Assembly (NCBI RefSeq): GCF_001593005.1
Contig: NZ_LQZQ01000005.1
Span: forward strand, 1 to 64,000
Origin: Roseivirga ehrenbergii
Lineage (GTDB): Bacteria > Bacteroidota > Bacteroidia > Cytophagales > Cyclobacteriaceae
DNA length: 64,000 nucleotides
Reading direction: 5' to 3'
Shown: piece by piece, positions 44,516-53,873 of the stretch
Layout of the letters: every line of letters starts with the position of its first letter
How positions within the stretch are numbered: the stretch's first letter is position 1
The notes under the pieces: generated by a model
Databases searched by the model: none
What the model saw: only the letters and a program-made list of their open reading frames with translations
What the model was told of the DNA's origin: nothing
Position numbers and translations under genes: made by a program

Positions 44516-45439
44516 TCAGAATGTGTCATGATCACCATAATTAAGTTTGAGTTTGTCCAGAGGCATTGAAGAACCTAAATCTAAGTAGCCAACGGTCCAT
44601 GAATTTAAGCCTGAATGTAATTGATTTAATTGTGAGTTTTGAGCGGTATTTTCAGAGACATGAAATTGAATTTCGTTTGCGCCTATTTTTTTACCAACCT
44701 GAACCAAATCTTTTAATGCTACTTTTAGGTCAAGAGTAGATTCAGCATGAAATGCACCAACATGAATAATGCTTTGAACCTTTAACCACATCTTGACACC
44801 TTTGATCTCGATTAGATAGTTGGGAGAGAAGTTCTTATAATCAAAAAACGATGAAGAGTATGCATGGCAAAGCCAATTCTCATTATGTAAAGGGTTGAGT
44901 AAGCTAGCTTGTATTTCAAAACGGGAAAGTATGCGCTGAACTTTTCTTTGATAGGCTGAATCCAAAAACCCGAGCCGACTAGTAACCTTAGCTATAGGAA
45001 CTGTAAGGATTTTGATATGGTACCTAATCATACTCTCTCCAACTTTCCATCCTAACTTCTTTGTAGCTCGCATTGTGTTTTCACTGTGCATTGCATAAAC
45101 AAACTTGATGTTATTCTCTCTCATTAATTCATATGAACGAATCGCCAAATTAGTATGGAGCCCCTTTCGATGATGTGAAGGAAGGGTTATAGAGTCGCAG
45201 GCATGGGCAACCTTAAATAACTGTTGGTCATAATTAAAGAGTTGAGGTATTGCGCCATAAAAAGCAACAGGCATACTATCATGGTAGGCTAGAAAACACA
45301 TATGTTTGACACCAACATAATTAGTTGCATATTTTTTTAATAGGTATTCTGAAGAAACATTCTTTTTGAACACCTCTTTGAACAAGTATTGAACGTCTGC
45401 TATTCGATTATCGGACAATCTTTCATATCGATAATTCAT
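44516..45439 (-). CDS. GNAT-family acyltransferase
   Basis: A 307-aa protein with a GNAT fold in the first half: VAFYGAIPQLFNYDQQLFKVAHACDSITLP, then SHHRKGLHTNLAIRSYELM, the CoA-pyrophosphate-binding loop (HHRKGLHTNL), and FVYAMHSENTMRATKKLGW. The second half may be a divergent second GNAT domain. It probably acylates an amino sugar or protein. It stands between the SGNH gene at 43303 and a decayed SGNH gene. The 81 bp after it (45440-45520) hold nothing recognisable. Confidence 0.8.
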   Translation of the reverse strand: MNYRYERLSDNRIADVQYLFKEVFKKNVSSEYLLKKYATNYVGVKHMCFLAYHDSMPVAFYGAIPQLFNYDQQLFKVAHACDSITLPSHHRKGLHTNLAIRSYELMRENNIKFVYAMHSENTMRATKKLGWKVGESMIRYHIKILTVPIAKVTSRLGFLDSAYQRKVQRILSRFEIQASLLNPLHNENWLCHAYSSSFFDYKNFSPNYLIEIKGVKMWLKVQSIIHVGAFHAESTLDLKVALKDLVQVGKKIGANEIQFHVSENTAQNSQLNQLHSGLNSWTVGYLDLGSSMPLDKLKLNYGDHDTF

Positions 45440-45520
45440 AGATTGAAATTTATCTTGGTTGAAAAAGGCTTAATTAAAGTTAAGGACTTTCAATATACTC
45501 ATAAGATCATTAAGGTACAT

Positions 45521-46440
45521 TTAGGGTGATTTGTGATTCTGAATCAGAAACTCGGCAATTTTTTTTGAGCGAATTTCATTTCGTTCATGGCCGAAATGTA
45601 TTCCATCTGTAAATAGTTTCTTGTCTACCGGAATGTATTTTGCTAAATCCCAGCACTTATATCTCTTAAAACTTCATTCTGTTCTTCTATTGCATCTTTA
45701 ATCGCTTGATCTGAGAACAAAATGTTAGTCTCTGGAAATTCGTCTGAATATATAAAAGTGCTCAATACTACTCTTATACCTAAGCTATGGGCTAATGTGG
45801 TCAAGCTTTGAATGTTTTTCTCAAAGAAAATCGGTTTGTTGGTTTGAAGCACCTCTTTGAGGTTAAGGTTGTCGACATAACTCTTATTGAGGTCGTTTTG
45901 GTTTAAGATATAAGTGTCTGCTAACTTTATTATTTGGTTGATTGAGCCATGAGAATCAGTTAAGCCTAGCCTGATTAATGTAAGTCTGATGATTGCGCTA
46001 TGCTCCCATAAAGGGATTAAATTGAATAATTTTGGGGATTGGTAAAGACCGCTTCTATCGGCCTTATAGAACTCAGGAGGCTAAAACAATCTTGAGTGTA
46101 AGTCATTTACATTTACTCCTTCGCTGTATGTTGTGGAGCCTCCTAGGCAAACAATGCGATAAACATTTTTTGGTTTTGGAAACTCTATTTCTTCTCCTCT
46201 GAAACCTAGTGAGTTATGCTTGTTTAAAATGTAGCTGTAGTTAGGAGTAGTGGTGTAACTTAAATAGCGTGAAGGGGTTAATCTTTGCCTTGTGTGCTTA
46301 CTTTGAAGTTGTTGATAAGAGGCATATTTAGTAAACTGAGTATCATTAGCCACAAAGGCCAAAAAAAATCTAGCAGCTAATTCTCCAATTAGGAAGGTTA
46401 TCAAAAGTATAAGCCCAAAATTGAGAATGTGTTTTTTCAT
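45521..46440 (-). pseudogene. Decayed SGNH-hydrolase gene
   Basis: The 5' part (46440-46084) encodes a membrane anchor and block I LGGSTTYSEG, then VNVNDLHSRLF and an in-frame TAG at 46083-46081. The same frame continues past the stop as PPEFYKADRSGLYQ up to a second stop near 45645. A shift of frame near 45650 restores KCWDLAKYIP and the block V-like FTDGIHFGHERNEI to a stop at 45521. Block II and the usual segment between blocks I and III (about 50-60 residues) are missing, with GVN next to ND as if two GVN motifs recombined. At least three lesions make it non-functional. Confidence 0.8.
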
Positions 46441-46494
46441 CTTTTAAACTTCTTAATAGACAACTTGAACCAGGGAATGATGATGTATTATACT

Positions 46495-47469
46495 TCAGTA
46501 GTGACCATCAATTAAGCATTTTGCTTGATGCTCTAATTTAATAAATGGGTTATTTCCAATCCTATTAAATAGCCTTTTGTCTTTATAATCACCTTCGTGA
46601 AGATACTCAATGGCAAACTGATAATCATAGCCAATTTTTTGAGCTAGATCCAGCGTTTCTTTATTGTAAGAGCCGTCAGGAAATGCCAGAAACTTTACTT
46701 CATCTTCTAAAAGATTCTCTAAATAATTCTTCGAGTTTAATAAGTCCGCCTTTGTATCTTCTAAGCCAATTAAGCCAAGGTTATTGTGAAAATGTCCGTG
46801 CGATCCAATGGTTACCCACTGAGAATTTTTTAAACTACTGATTTGTTTAGCATCCATGAGCTGCCAATAGATGTCCAATTTAGGATTGTTTTTAAACTCT
46901 TCAGAAACCATTCTCATCATTGATTCTTTAAAAAGGAAGTCTTCCTGTCGACATACATTTTTTAAGCTTAAACCAGATGAACGTTCATAGAATCCATCCT
47001 TTTTTTTCTGGAATTCTCTTCCATTAATTTGAATATTGCTTTGAGTATAACCAAAGCCTAAGTCCAAATGGTCAGACCATAGAATGTTATGACCTGAAGC
47101 CTGTATTGAGGTAATAAAAAAAGTGGCAGGCACCTGATGTTTCTCCAAAAGAGGCACAACTAGCTCAAGGTTGTTTCTGTAACCATCATCAAAAGTTAGC
47201 ACTATAGTAAAAACATTTTTAGGGTAATTACCCAAAACGTAATCCTTAATTGTTGCGATATGAAAGTGTTTTTTGAAGAATACTATTTGTGACTCCAGAT
47301 TTTTTTGGCTGATGAATCTAGTATTGAACCCCAAACTCCCCACATGATCAATTCCATGATAGCAGATTACACATCTTCCTTTTTTTGACCTCCAATAATC
47401 AGTTGACTTAAAAGAATAGAAAAGGTCTTTTATCAGCCACTGAGAGCGCCTTTTAATTTTATTGATCAT
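46495..47469 (-). CDS. Polysaccharide deacetylase (NodB domain)
   Basis: A 324-aa protein with the NodB fold: CYHGIDH near the start, FTIVLTFDDGYRNNLELVVPLLEKHQVPATFFI carrying the TFDDG metal-binding motif (motif 1), GSHGHFHNN (motif 2, HxxxH) and FLAFPDGSYNKET (motif 3). Such enzymes remove N- or O-acetyl groups from polysaccharides. No signal peptide is evident, so cytoplasmic action on a lipid-linked precursor is possible. Its start overlaps the end of the SGNH gene at 47459 by 11 bp. Confidence 0.88.
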   Translation of the reverse strand: MINKIKRRSQWLIKDLFYSFKSTDYWRSKKGRCVICYHGIDHVGSLGFNTRFISQKNLESQIVFFKKHFHIATIKDYVLGNYPKNVFTIVLTFDDGYRNNLELVVPLLEKHQVPATFFITSIQASGHNILWSDHLDLGFGYTQSNIQINGREFQKKKDGFYERSSGLSLKNVCRQEDFLFKESMMRMVSEEFKNNPKLDIYWQLMDAKQISSLKNSQWVTIGSHGHFHNNLGLIGLEDTKADLLNSKNYLENLLEDEVKFLAFPDGSYNKETLDLAQKIGYDYQFAIEYLHEGDYKDKRLFNRIGNNPFIKLEHQAKCLIDGHY

Positions 47470-48484
47470 TGGGTTTAATTTCTTTCAATAAAAACTCACC
47501 TAGGATTTGCTGACCCATTACATTCAAGTGACTATCGTTGTTGAAGTAAACGGCATTTCCAGATACTTCAGAGCGTCTAAGTAAATCTATTGTATTCAAA
47601 ATCTTTACTCTATGGTCATCAGCAAAGAAGTTGTTAAGCTTTAGATACAAGGGGTAAGAAGGACTTGCTACCTCGAATCGCTTTGTAAATACTGCCCCAA
47701 CCTGTTCTGCTTGGTTTTTGTACATTTCACTCACCTGTGACATATGTGGAATGATCAAGAAGTATATTTCACAATCTTCTGATGCATATTTAAATAAGTC
47801 AGCCACTCGCTGCATGTAACTTTCAAAATCCTTTTCCCTTCCACCTTTAAGGTAAGCTGCATTTTCTACCAACATGGGCTCGGATTTGAAATAAAGCTTA
47901 TCTCGTTCGAAATAGAGGTCTGGGGAAAAAGGTTTTTCTACCCAATCTAGTTTTGCGCTGGTGTCTGGTTCAGTAATGTTGGCTTTAATATTGCCTAAAC
48001 CATAATTAAGATATGCTAAAGACCAAAGACTTTCAGAAAGACGCCAATAAAAGTTCCGAGCGAAGGATATCTCTCCCCAATTTAGGTGATGATCCCAACC
48101 CAGAAAATCATTGCCTACGTAAAATTGAAAGATTAAAATTTGAGGTTTCACATTCTTTAGGTGGTACCTACCAAAAAGATATTGTTCTCTAATTGAAGTA
48201 CCAGGCACACTGATGTTTTTGACGCTGAATCCTGTGAGTGAATCATGTAAGACCTTTGGGTAGCCCCCCTTGAAAGATGAAAATGAGTCACCGATAATCA
48301 TTAGGGTTTTATCAGTATTTCTATCGGCAAAGTCTGAATTAAGGTATTCGAAACTGCTCTTATAAAAGTCTATTAGATAAAGTCTGAATGTTCCTTCAAG
48401 AAGGAATAAAGTTATTGAAGCCACCAATGAGCATTGGATAGCTATCTTAAATATTTGCTTGGCTAGTTCCCTAAACTTCACCAC
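47459..48484 (-). CDS. SGNH-hydrolase-like protein linked to carbamoyltransferase module (5)
   Basis: A 341-aa protein starting at GTG (48484 or 48481), with anchor helix (IAIQCSLVASITLFLLEGTF), block I LMIIGDSFSSFKGGYP, block III FQFYVGNDFLGWD and block V NDSHLNVMGQQILGEF. It overlaps the SxtJ-like gene by a few bases. SGNH proteins following SxtJ and carbamoyltransferase are a recurrent arrangement, as far as I recall, in bacterial glycan and toxin clusters. It belongs to the GDSF subgroup, not the GGSTTE subgroup. Confidence 0.82.
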   Translation of the reverse strand: MVKFRELAKQIFKIAIQCSLVASITLFLLEGTFRLYLIDFYKSSFEYLNSDFADRNTDKTLMIIGDSFSSFKGGYPKVLHDSLTGFSVKNISVPGTSIREQYLFGRYHLKNVKPQILIFQFYVGNDFLGWDHHLNWGEISFARNFYWRLSESLWSLAYLNYGLGNIKANITEPDTSAKLDWVEKPFSPDLYFERDKLYFKSEPMLVENAAYLKGGREKDFESYMQRVADLFKYASEDCEIYFLIIPHMSQVSEMYKNQAEQVGAVFTKRFEVASPSYPLYLKLNNFFADDHRVKILNTIDLLRRSEVSGNAVYFNNDSHLNVMGQQILGEFLLKEIKPNDQ

Positions 48485-48870
48485 AACTCTTCTAAATCCT
48501 CTTTAATGAAAGTGTGTTGTCTATCATGCCAATTGGTTTGACTTGATGAGTTGTTTGTGAATTTTCCTTTTCCGCTGAATACTTTTTGGAGTTTTGAAAT
48601 AGGAGTGAGAAATAAAAAAAACACTATTGATAAAAGTATACCTCCTGTTACTTTACCCAATGCCTGACCTAAATACATCCATCCTGTAGAAATTAAATTT
48701 GCAACTTTACTTGAAAGCGTTGATAGTAGTCCAATGGAAACAGACAGGTAAATCAGTATATCTGCGTCTTTCTCCCACTTCCATTGGATTAGAATGTAAA
48801 CCCCAATTAACCCAGAAACTAATCCTAGAATTATGGCTTCGGATGACTGCTTGATTTTTGGAGCTTTCAA
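48478..48870 (-). CDS. SxtJ-like membrane protein
   Basis: A 130-aa protein with helices near 15-31, 36-53 and 75-92 (GLVSGLIGVYILIQWKW, GGILLSIVFFLFLTP) and a soluble tail ending EDLEELW. Starting at TTG 48870 it begins 1 nt after the stop of the DUF5989 gene; starting earlier would overlap that gene completely in another frame, so the longer frame to 48957 is rejected. SxtJ-like proteins occur beside carbamoyltransferases, first noted in saxitoxin clusters. Function unknown. Confidence 0.7.
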   Translation of the reverse strand: MKAPKIKQSSEAIILGLVSGLIGVYILIQWKWEKDADILIYLSVSIGLLSTLSSKVANLISTGWMYLGQALGKVTGGILLSIVFFLFLTPISKLQKVFSGKGKFTNNSSSQTNWHDRQHTFIKEDLEELW

Positions 48871-48871
48871 T

Positions 48872-49021
48872 TTAGAATAAAGAATAGATAAATGGAGATA
48901 AGGCAGAGCCGCCTCCGAAAACAATAAGAAAACCAAGGAGCAACAGTACCAATACAATTGGCATAAGCCAGTATTTTTTACGTTGCATCAGGAACTTTGA
49001 TAGATCTCTTAAAACTGACAT
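48872..49021 (-). CDS. DUF5989-like small membrane protein
   Basis: A 49-aa protein, MSVLRDLSKFLMQRKKYWLM at the start and a single hydrophobic helix (PIVLVLLLLGFLIVFGGGSA), ending LSPFIYSLF. The RKKYWL-helix-GGGSALSPFIY pattern is that of DUF5989. It begins 1 bp after the carbamoyltransferase stop and ends 1 nt before the SxtJ-like start, the usual order carbamoyltransferase-DUF5989-SxtJ. It is easily missed because of its size. Confidence 0.82.
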   Translation of the reverse strand: MSVLRDLSKFLMQRKKYWLMPIVLVLLLLGFLIVFGGGSALSPFIYSLF

Positions 49022-49022
49022 A

Positions 49023-50831
49023 TTACTTTTTCTTAGTTAAAAAGAATTCTCCTAAAAATAGATAATCCATTTCCGTTTTCATAAAACAGCGATAAGCATC
49101 TTCAGGAGAACAAACTATTGGTTCATCTTTAACATTAAAACTTGTATTAATTAAAAGGGAGTTCCCTGTAAGATCTTTATATGCTTTCAGGAGCGGCCAG
49201 AAATTTGGATTAGTAGTTTTATCTACGGTTTGAATGCGAGATGAATAATCAACGTGGGTTATTCCAGGGAAAGTGGATTTCTCAACCCTGCTTTTCTCTA
49301 CAATAGAAAGTTGTTGAAAGTTATCGGGGAGCTTTTTCTGAAACTCATCCTTAATCTGAGTGACTAAGCCCATGTATGGCGAAACCTCAGACATCTTAAA
49401 ATAACTTTCTAAATCCTCCTCTAGCATTACAGGCGCAAAAGGTCGGAACGACTCTCTGAATTTTATTTTTTGATTTACGATTCGCTGAATATTTGGGGAC
49501 TGTGGGCTGGCTATTATACTTCGCGCTCCAAGGGCTCTTGCTCCAAATTCCATTCTACCTTGCATCCAACCGATTACCGCCCCATTTACTAATAAAGAAG
49601 CCGCTTTTTTACAAAGTTCTGTTCTGTTCACAATTTTTTCAAAAGCAATGTTTTTAGCTAATAAGAACGCTTCAATATGTTGAGTTGAGTATGCTGGCCC
49701 TAAGAATGAAATTTTGTTTTTCAGGAATTCTTCTTTTATTCTAGGTACCTCATTTTGCAAATAATAGCTTGCTAAGGCTGCTCCACCTGCGCTGCCAGAG
49801 TCACCAACTGCTGGAGGCACAAAGACATTGTGAAATATGCCCTCGTTTAACAGTCGACCGTTAGCTACGCAATTATAGGCGACTCCCCCAGCAAGACATA
49901 GGTTCTTCATTCCAGTAATCTTTTTGGCTTCGCGGGCCAAATTCAACACAGCCTCTTCGGTGATATCCTGAGCGGCAAGTGCAAAATCGCAATGTTTTTG
50001 CTCAATCGGTTCGTCCTCTTTTCTAAGCGGTGTTCCGAATAGTGTCTCCCATTTTTTAGAAGAAATCATTCTTTCGCCATAAAGAAATTCGAAGTAACGC
50101 ATGTTAAGCTGAATTGAGCCATCTTGATATAGATCAACCAGCTCTTTCTCTATTTTTTGTCGGTAAAATTTATAGTTGTCACTTTTATGATTACCGTATG
50201 GAGCCAGCCCCATCATTTTATATTCTCCATCATTTACTTTGAACCCGAGGTACTGGGTGAAAGATGAATATAATAGGCCTAATGAATGAGGGAAATGTTG
50301 CTCTTTCAGGACTGTGATTTCATTTCCTTTAGCACTAAAAATTGCGGTAGTGGTCCATTCGCCTACGCCATCGATGGTTAGGATAGCGCTTTCGTCAAAT
50401 TGAGAGGTGTAATATGCCCAAGCAGCGTGTGAGAGGTGGTGTTCAGAAAATAGGATTTTGCAGTTCTTGTGGTTTCCTCTTGCTACCTCATTCAAACCGT
50501 CTTTCAGTAACTTTTTGAAGAAGATTTTCTCTTTAATCCATTCGGGTATATGCTTTACGAATGCACCAATTCCTTTGGGAGCAATCGCATAAAATGTTTC
50601 GAGAATTCTTTCAAATTTTATAAAAGGCTTGTCATAGAAAACTATTTTCTCCACATCCTCAAAACGTATTTGAGCATGGTCTAAACAGAATTGAGTAGCA
50701 TGAATAGGAAATGAAGGGTCGTGTTTCTTTCGAGTAAACCGTTCTTCTTGGGCGGCAGCCATAATTAGCCCATTACGGATTATGCATGCTGCTGAATCGT
50801 GGTAATAAGCGCTTATTCCTAGTGTATACAC
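49023..50831 (-). CDS. Carbamoyltransferase
   Basis: A 602-aa enzyme of the TobZ/CmcH/NodU family, which transfers a carbamoyl group from carbamoyl phosphate via carbamoyl-AMP to a hydroxyl. It begins at GTG (MYTLGISAYYHDSAACI). The Kae1-like domain has HHLSHAAWAYYTS (metal-binding histidines), VGEWTTTAIF and CLAGGVAYNCVANG. The C-terminal domain has GWMQGRMEFGARALGARSI and LLINTSFNVKDEPIVCSPEDA. Length is normal. It heads the leftward module with DUF5989, SxtJ-like and SGNH genes, and probably carbamoylates a sugar of the surface glycan. Confidence 0.95.
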   Translation of the reverse strand: MYTLGISAYYHDSAACIIRNGLIMAAAQEERFTRKKHDPSFPIHATQFCLDHAQIRFEDVEKIVFYDKPFIKFERILETFYAIAPKGIGAFVKHIPEWIKEKIFFKKLLKDGLNEVARGNHKNCKILFSEHHLSHAAWAYYTSQFDESAILTIDGVGEWTTTAIFSAKGNEITVLKEQHFPHSLGLLYSSFTQYLGFKVNDGEYKMMGLAPYGNHKSDNYKFYRQKIEKELVDLYQDGSIQLNMRYFEFLYGERMISSKKWETLFGTPLRKEDEPIEQKHCDFALAAQDITEEAVLNLAREAKKITGMKNLCLAGGVAYNCVANGRLLNEGIFHNVFVPPAVGDSGSAGGAALASYYLQNEVPRIKEEFLKNKISFLGPAYSTQHIEAFLLAKNIAFEKIVNRTELCKKAASLLVNGAVIGWMQGRMEFGARALGARSIIASPQSPNIQRIVNQKIKFRESFRPFAPVMLEEDLESYFKMSEVSPYMGLVTQIKDEFQKKLPDNFQQLSIVEKSRVEKSTFPGITHVDYSSRIQTVDKTTNPNFWPLLKAYKDLTGNSLLINTSFNVKDEPIVCSPEDAYRCFMKTEMDYLFLGEFFLTKKK

Positions 50832-50843
50832 ATCGCGAAGATA

Positions 50844-51590
50844 TTAAATAATTAACTGCGCTAAAACTGCTGCGCCTGCACCCAATAAAGAAACCGAAAA
50901 TTTCTTCCAATCGAGTTTATGGTGCGGGTCACTTTCAATAAAAATAGTAGTGGAAATTTGAAGGAAGCTACCTGCCACCACTGCAAAGAAAATGATCAAG
51001 TATTTTTCGGGCAATAAGTTGGAATGGCTAAAATATTCTGAAGTAATTAAGCCTAAAGGAGAACTTATTGCAAAAATACATAACAAGCCGAAAGCCTTGT
51101 ATTTGTTTTTAAGCTGAGCCACTAGTAATGCCATAAGTGCCAAGGAAGCGGGTATTTTGTGCATTACAATACCCAATAATATTTTTGGAGAGCTGCCATG
51201 ACTATACACGGAATCAGGGCTGTGATTTGAATGTAAAGAGTCTGTTAGAATAGAGCCTTCCAAAAATGAATGCAGTACCAGTGCAATCAATAAATAAGTG
51301 ACAGGAACTCGTGTATGAATATGGGTGTGACCGTGCTCTACTCCGTTAGAAAAATTCTCTAATATTTTCTGAATAAAGAATCCGATAAGGATATAAAGCC
51401 CAAGGTTAAATGGGTCTTCTCCGCTCATAAATATATCTGGAATCAGATGTATTACTGTAACAGAGAATAAATATGCGCCAGCAAAAACAAGAAAATAACG
51501 AATTCTAGTGTCGCTAAAAGTTGCATTACCTAAAATGAAAAGTCCCGGTACAAGGGCGCAAAGCAATAAAATGATGACGTTTATTAGCAA
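50844..51590 (-). CDS. ZIP-family metal transporter
   Basis: A 248-aa membrane protein starting at TTG 51590 (an in-frame stop lies just upstream and no ATG precedes the first helix). About eight helices are seen. A histidine-rich loop HGHTHIHTR (about 94-102) and the metal-binding helices LVLHSFLEGSILTD and GIVMHKIPASLALMAL match ZIP transporters, which import zinc or other divalent ions. It lies 12 bp before the carbamoyltransferase gene on the same strand but is functionally unrelated. Confidence 0.88.
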   Translation of the reverse strand: MLINVIILLLCALVPGLFILGNATFSDTRIRYFLVFAGAYLFSVTVIHLIPDIFMSGEDPFNLGLYILIGFFIQKILENFSNGVEHGHTHIHTRVPVTYLLIALVLHSFLEGSILTDSLHSNHSPDSVYSHGSSPKILLGIVMHKIPASLALMALLVAQLKNKYKAFGLLCIFAISSPLGLITSEYFSHSNLLPEKYLIIFFAVVAGSFLQISTTIFIESDPHHKLDWKKFSVSLLGAGAAVLAQLII

Positions 51591-51676
51591 ACTTGAAAAT
51601 CGTTAATGCAACAGCATTGCAAATATGATAAAGAAAATCGAATTTTCATTTAAATAGTTCCCGATAGGTTACGGTC

Positions 51677-52702
51677 TTACTGTTGGTTTACAGTTTTCCC
51701 CTTTAGGCCAGGTGAAATGTAAGTTTGAGTATTCCCATCTTGATCGGAGTAAATAAAGTAGGCCTCCAAGTTTGAGTTACTTTCTATCATTGCTTTTGCT
51801 TTGTCTAATCCCATGGCCATTGAGGCGGTAGCATATGCATCGGCATACATGCAAGTGGGAGCAACTACAGTAGCGCTTAAAAGGGTAATCATTTTCGGGT
51901 AGCCAGTTTTCGGATCAATAGTGTGGGCTACTTTTTTTCCATCTACTATTTTGTAATTACGGTAGTTACCAGAAGTCGCCATTCCGTGATCTTCCAATTG
52001 AATGGCATCGAAAACACCACCAACACGATTTTCATCGGGTACTTCAATGCCAATGGTCCATGTTTCACCAGAGTCGTTTTTGCCTTTGGCACGTACTTCG
52101 CCACCAATTTCGACCATAAAATTTTGAATGTTCTGTGCCTTTAAGTACTCCGCTACTACATCAATTGCTTGACCTTTTGCAATAGCCGAAAAGTTAAGTT
52201 TCAATTCAGGAATGGTTTTGAATACTTCTTCGTTAGTGAAACTTACTTTTTCAAAACCTACATATTTCAAAACTGAATCTACTTGACCGCTGTCAAGCGA
52301 AACACTTTTCCCATCACCAAAGCCCCAAGCGTCTACCAATGGGCCAACCGTTGGATCGAAATAACCTCCAGATGCTTTATATACTTCCTTACTGGCAATA
52401 AGTACTTCTGAAAAATAAGGGAAATTAAAGGTCGCCTTTCCTTCTTTATTAAAGATTGAAATTTCAGAATCGGGGATGTAAGTAGAAAGCGACTGGTTGA
52501 AGTCGACCAAAAGTGAATCAATTTCCTTTTTGAAATTCCTGAGGTCTTCGTCAATATACTTAATGTTGTAAGCAATAACGCCCATTGTGGTGCCTTGAAC
52601 CAATACCATTTTTGGTTTTTGACTCTCGCGGTATTTCCAAACCACAAAAATTGCAATTACTAACACGAGTAGGTATATTCTAGACCTTTGATTCTTGTCC
52701 AT
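51677..52702 (-). CDS. apbE: FAD:protein FMN transferase (ApbE)
   Basis: A 341-aa ApbE enzyme that attaches FMN to threonine residues of proteins such as NqrB/C, or acts in flavin turnover. It has an N-terminal anchor (YLLVLVIAIFVVWKY), then FDPTVGPLVDAWGFG, FMVEIGGEVRAKG and the metal-binding DAYATASMAMGLDKA near the C-terminus. Typical length. No nqr genes are visible nearby. It is divergent from ruvB. Confidence 0.93.
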   Translation of the reverse strand: MDKNQRSRIYLLVLVIAIFVVWKYRESQKPKMVLVQGTTMGVIAYNIKYIDEDLRNFKKEIDSLLVDFNQSLSTYIPDSEISIFNKEGKATFNFPYFSEVLIASKEVYKASGGYFDPTVGPLVDAWGFGDGKSVSLDSGQVDSVLKYVGFEKVSFTNEEVFKTIPELKLNFSAIAKGQAIDVVAEYLKAQNIQNFMVEIGGEVRAKGKNDSGETWTIGIEVPDENRVGGVFDAIQLEDHGMATSGNYRNYKIVDGKKVAHTIDPKTGYPKMITLLSATVVAPTCMYADAYATASMAMGLDKAKAMIESNSNLEAYFIYSDQDGNTQTYISPGLKGKTVNQQ

Positions 52703-52718
52703 TATCTCAAAATTTGAA

Positions 52719-52726
52719 CAAAGATA
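52719..52726 (-). promoter_or_regulatory. -7 element upstream of apbE
   Basis: TATCTTTG on the minus strand matches TAnnTTTG exactly, 16 bp before the apbE ATG. The same octamer lies in the rplU promoter. No good TTTG is seen at 19-21 bp upstream, so confidence is low. Confidence 0.3.
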
Positions 52727-52815
52727 ATGAGTGCTTTTCCTTGATGTAAGGTTAAAGAGTAAAAGATTGATTAAGTGAAAAAAACTAACTGCTATCTTAG
52801 CAAAAAGATTGGTGA

Positions 52816-53850
52816 ATGCGCGAAGACTATTTAAATGCTGAAGATGACCATCTCAACCCCGAAGAAAAGGATATTGAGAGAGCACTGAGGCCGCTGAGTT
52901 TTGAAGACTTTACGGGACAGCATAAAATTGTAGAGAACTTAAAGATATTTGTTTTGGCAGCCAAAGGGCGTTCAGAGCCTTTGGACCATGTGCTGTTACA
53001 TGGCCCTCCGGGGTTGGGGAAAACCACCCTTTCTCACATTATTGCCAATGAACTTAAATCTGATTTAAAGATTACTTCTGGGCCAGTGCTCGATAAGCCT
53101 AGCGATTTGGCTGGTTTACTGACCAATTTAGAACATGGCGATGTGCTTTTTATCGATGAAATTCACAGGCTGAACCCTATTGTGGAGGAGTACCTGTATT
53201 CCGCGATGGAAGATTATCGCATCGATATTATGCTTGATTCGGGACCAAATGCGCGTTCGGTTCAAATTTCATTAGAGCCATTTACTTTAATCGGAGCCAC
53301 CACCAGATCGGGTTTATTGACATCGCCATTACGTGCGCGTTTTGGTATCAATGCCAGATTGGAATACTACGATGCAAAATTATTAACCACCATTGTACAG
53401 CGTTCCTCGGATATTCTCAATACACCAATTGATGACGATGCGGCCTATGAAATTGCTCGAAGGAGTAGAGGAACCCCGCGTATTGCCAACAACCTTTTAC
53501 GCAGAACAAGGGATTTTGCTCAAATCAAGGGAACAGGAACCATCACCAAAGCCATAAGTGAAATGGCATTGAACGCCTTGGACGTTGATTCGCATGGTTT
53601 GGACGAAATGGATAATCGTATTTTGCTCACAATTATTGAGAAATTCAAAGGCGGGCCAGTTGGGATTTCTACCATTGCCACGGCTGTGGGTGAAGAGGCC
53701 GAAACCATAGAAGAAGTTTATGAGCCATTTTTGATCCAAGAAGGATACCTTAAACGTACCTCCCGCGGTCGAGAAGCAACAGATTTGGCTTATAAACATT
53801 TGAATCTTAAACCCCTTGGCGGACAAACAGGGAGTTTGTTTGATGCTTAG
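52816..53850 (+). CDS. ruvB: Holliday junction branch-migration ATPase RuvB
   Basis: This 344-aa AAA+ motor moves Holliday junctions with RuvA during recombination and repair. It starts [19 protein letters not shown] and carries [13 protein letters not shown], Walker [12 protein letters not shown], Walker [10 protein letters not shown] and the sensor [21 protein letters not shown]. The C-terminal winged helix has [16 protein letters not shown] and [17 protein letters not shown]. Length is usual. ruvA and ruvC are not in the window. It is followed by an inverted repeat element. Confidence 0.98.
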   Translation: MREDYLNAEDDHLNPEEKDIERALRPLSFEDFTGQHKIVENLKIFVLAAKGRSEPLDHVLLHGPPGLGKTTLSHIIANELKSDLKITSGPVLDKPSDLAGLLTNLEHGDVLFIDEIHRLNPIVEEYLYSAMEDYRIDIMLDSGPNARSVQISLEPFTLIGATTRSGLLTSPLRARFGINARLEYYDAKLLTTIVQRSSDILNTPIDDDAAYEIARRSRGTPRIANNLLRRTRDFAQIKGTGTITKAISEMALNALDVDSHGLDEMDNRILLTIIEKFKGGPVGISTIATAVGEEAETIEEVYEPFLIQEGYLKRTSRGREATDLAYKHLNLKPLGGQTGSLFDA

Positions 53851-53873
53851 TTAGGATTTATAGTGTAATACAA

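Noticed and set aside
48871-48957. A longer SxtJ-like protein starting at 48957
   Set aside because: Its first 29 codons overlap the DUF5989-like gene in another frame; a start at TTG 48870 is consistent with the neighbouring gene.
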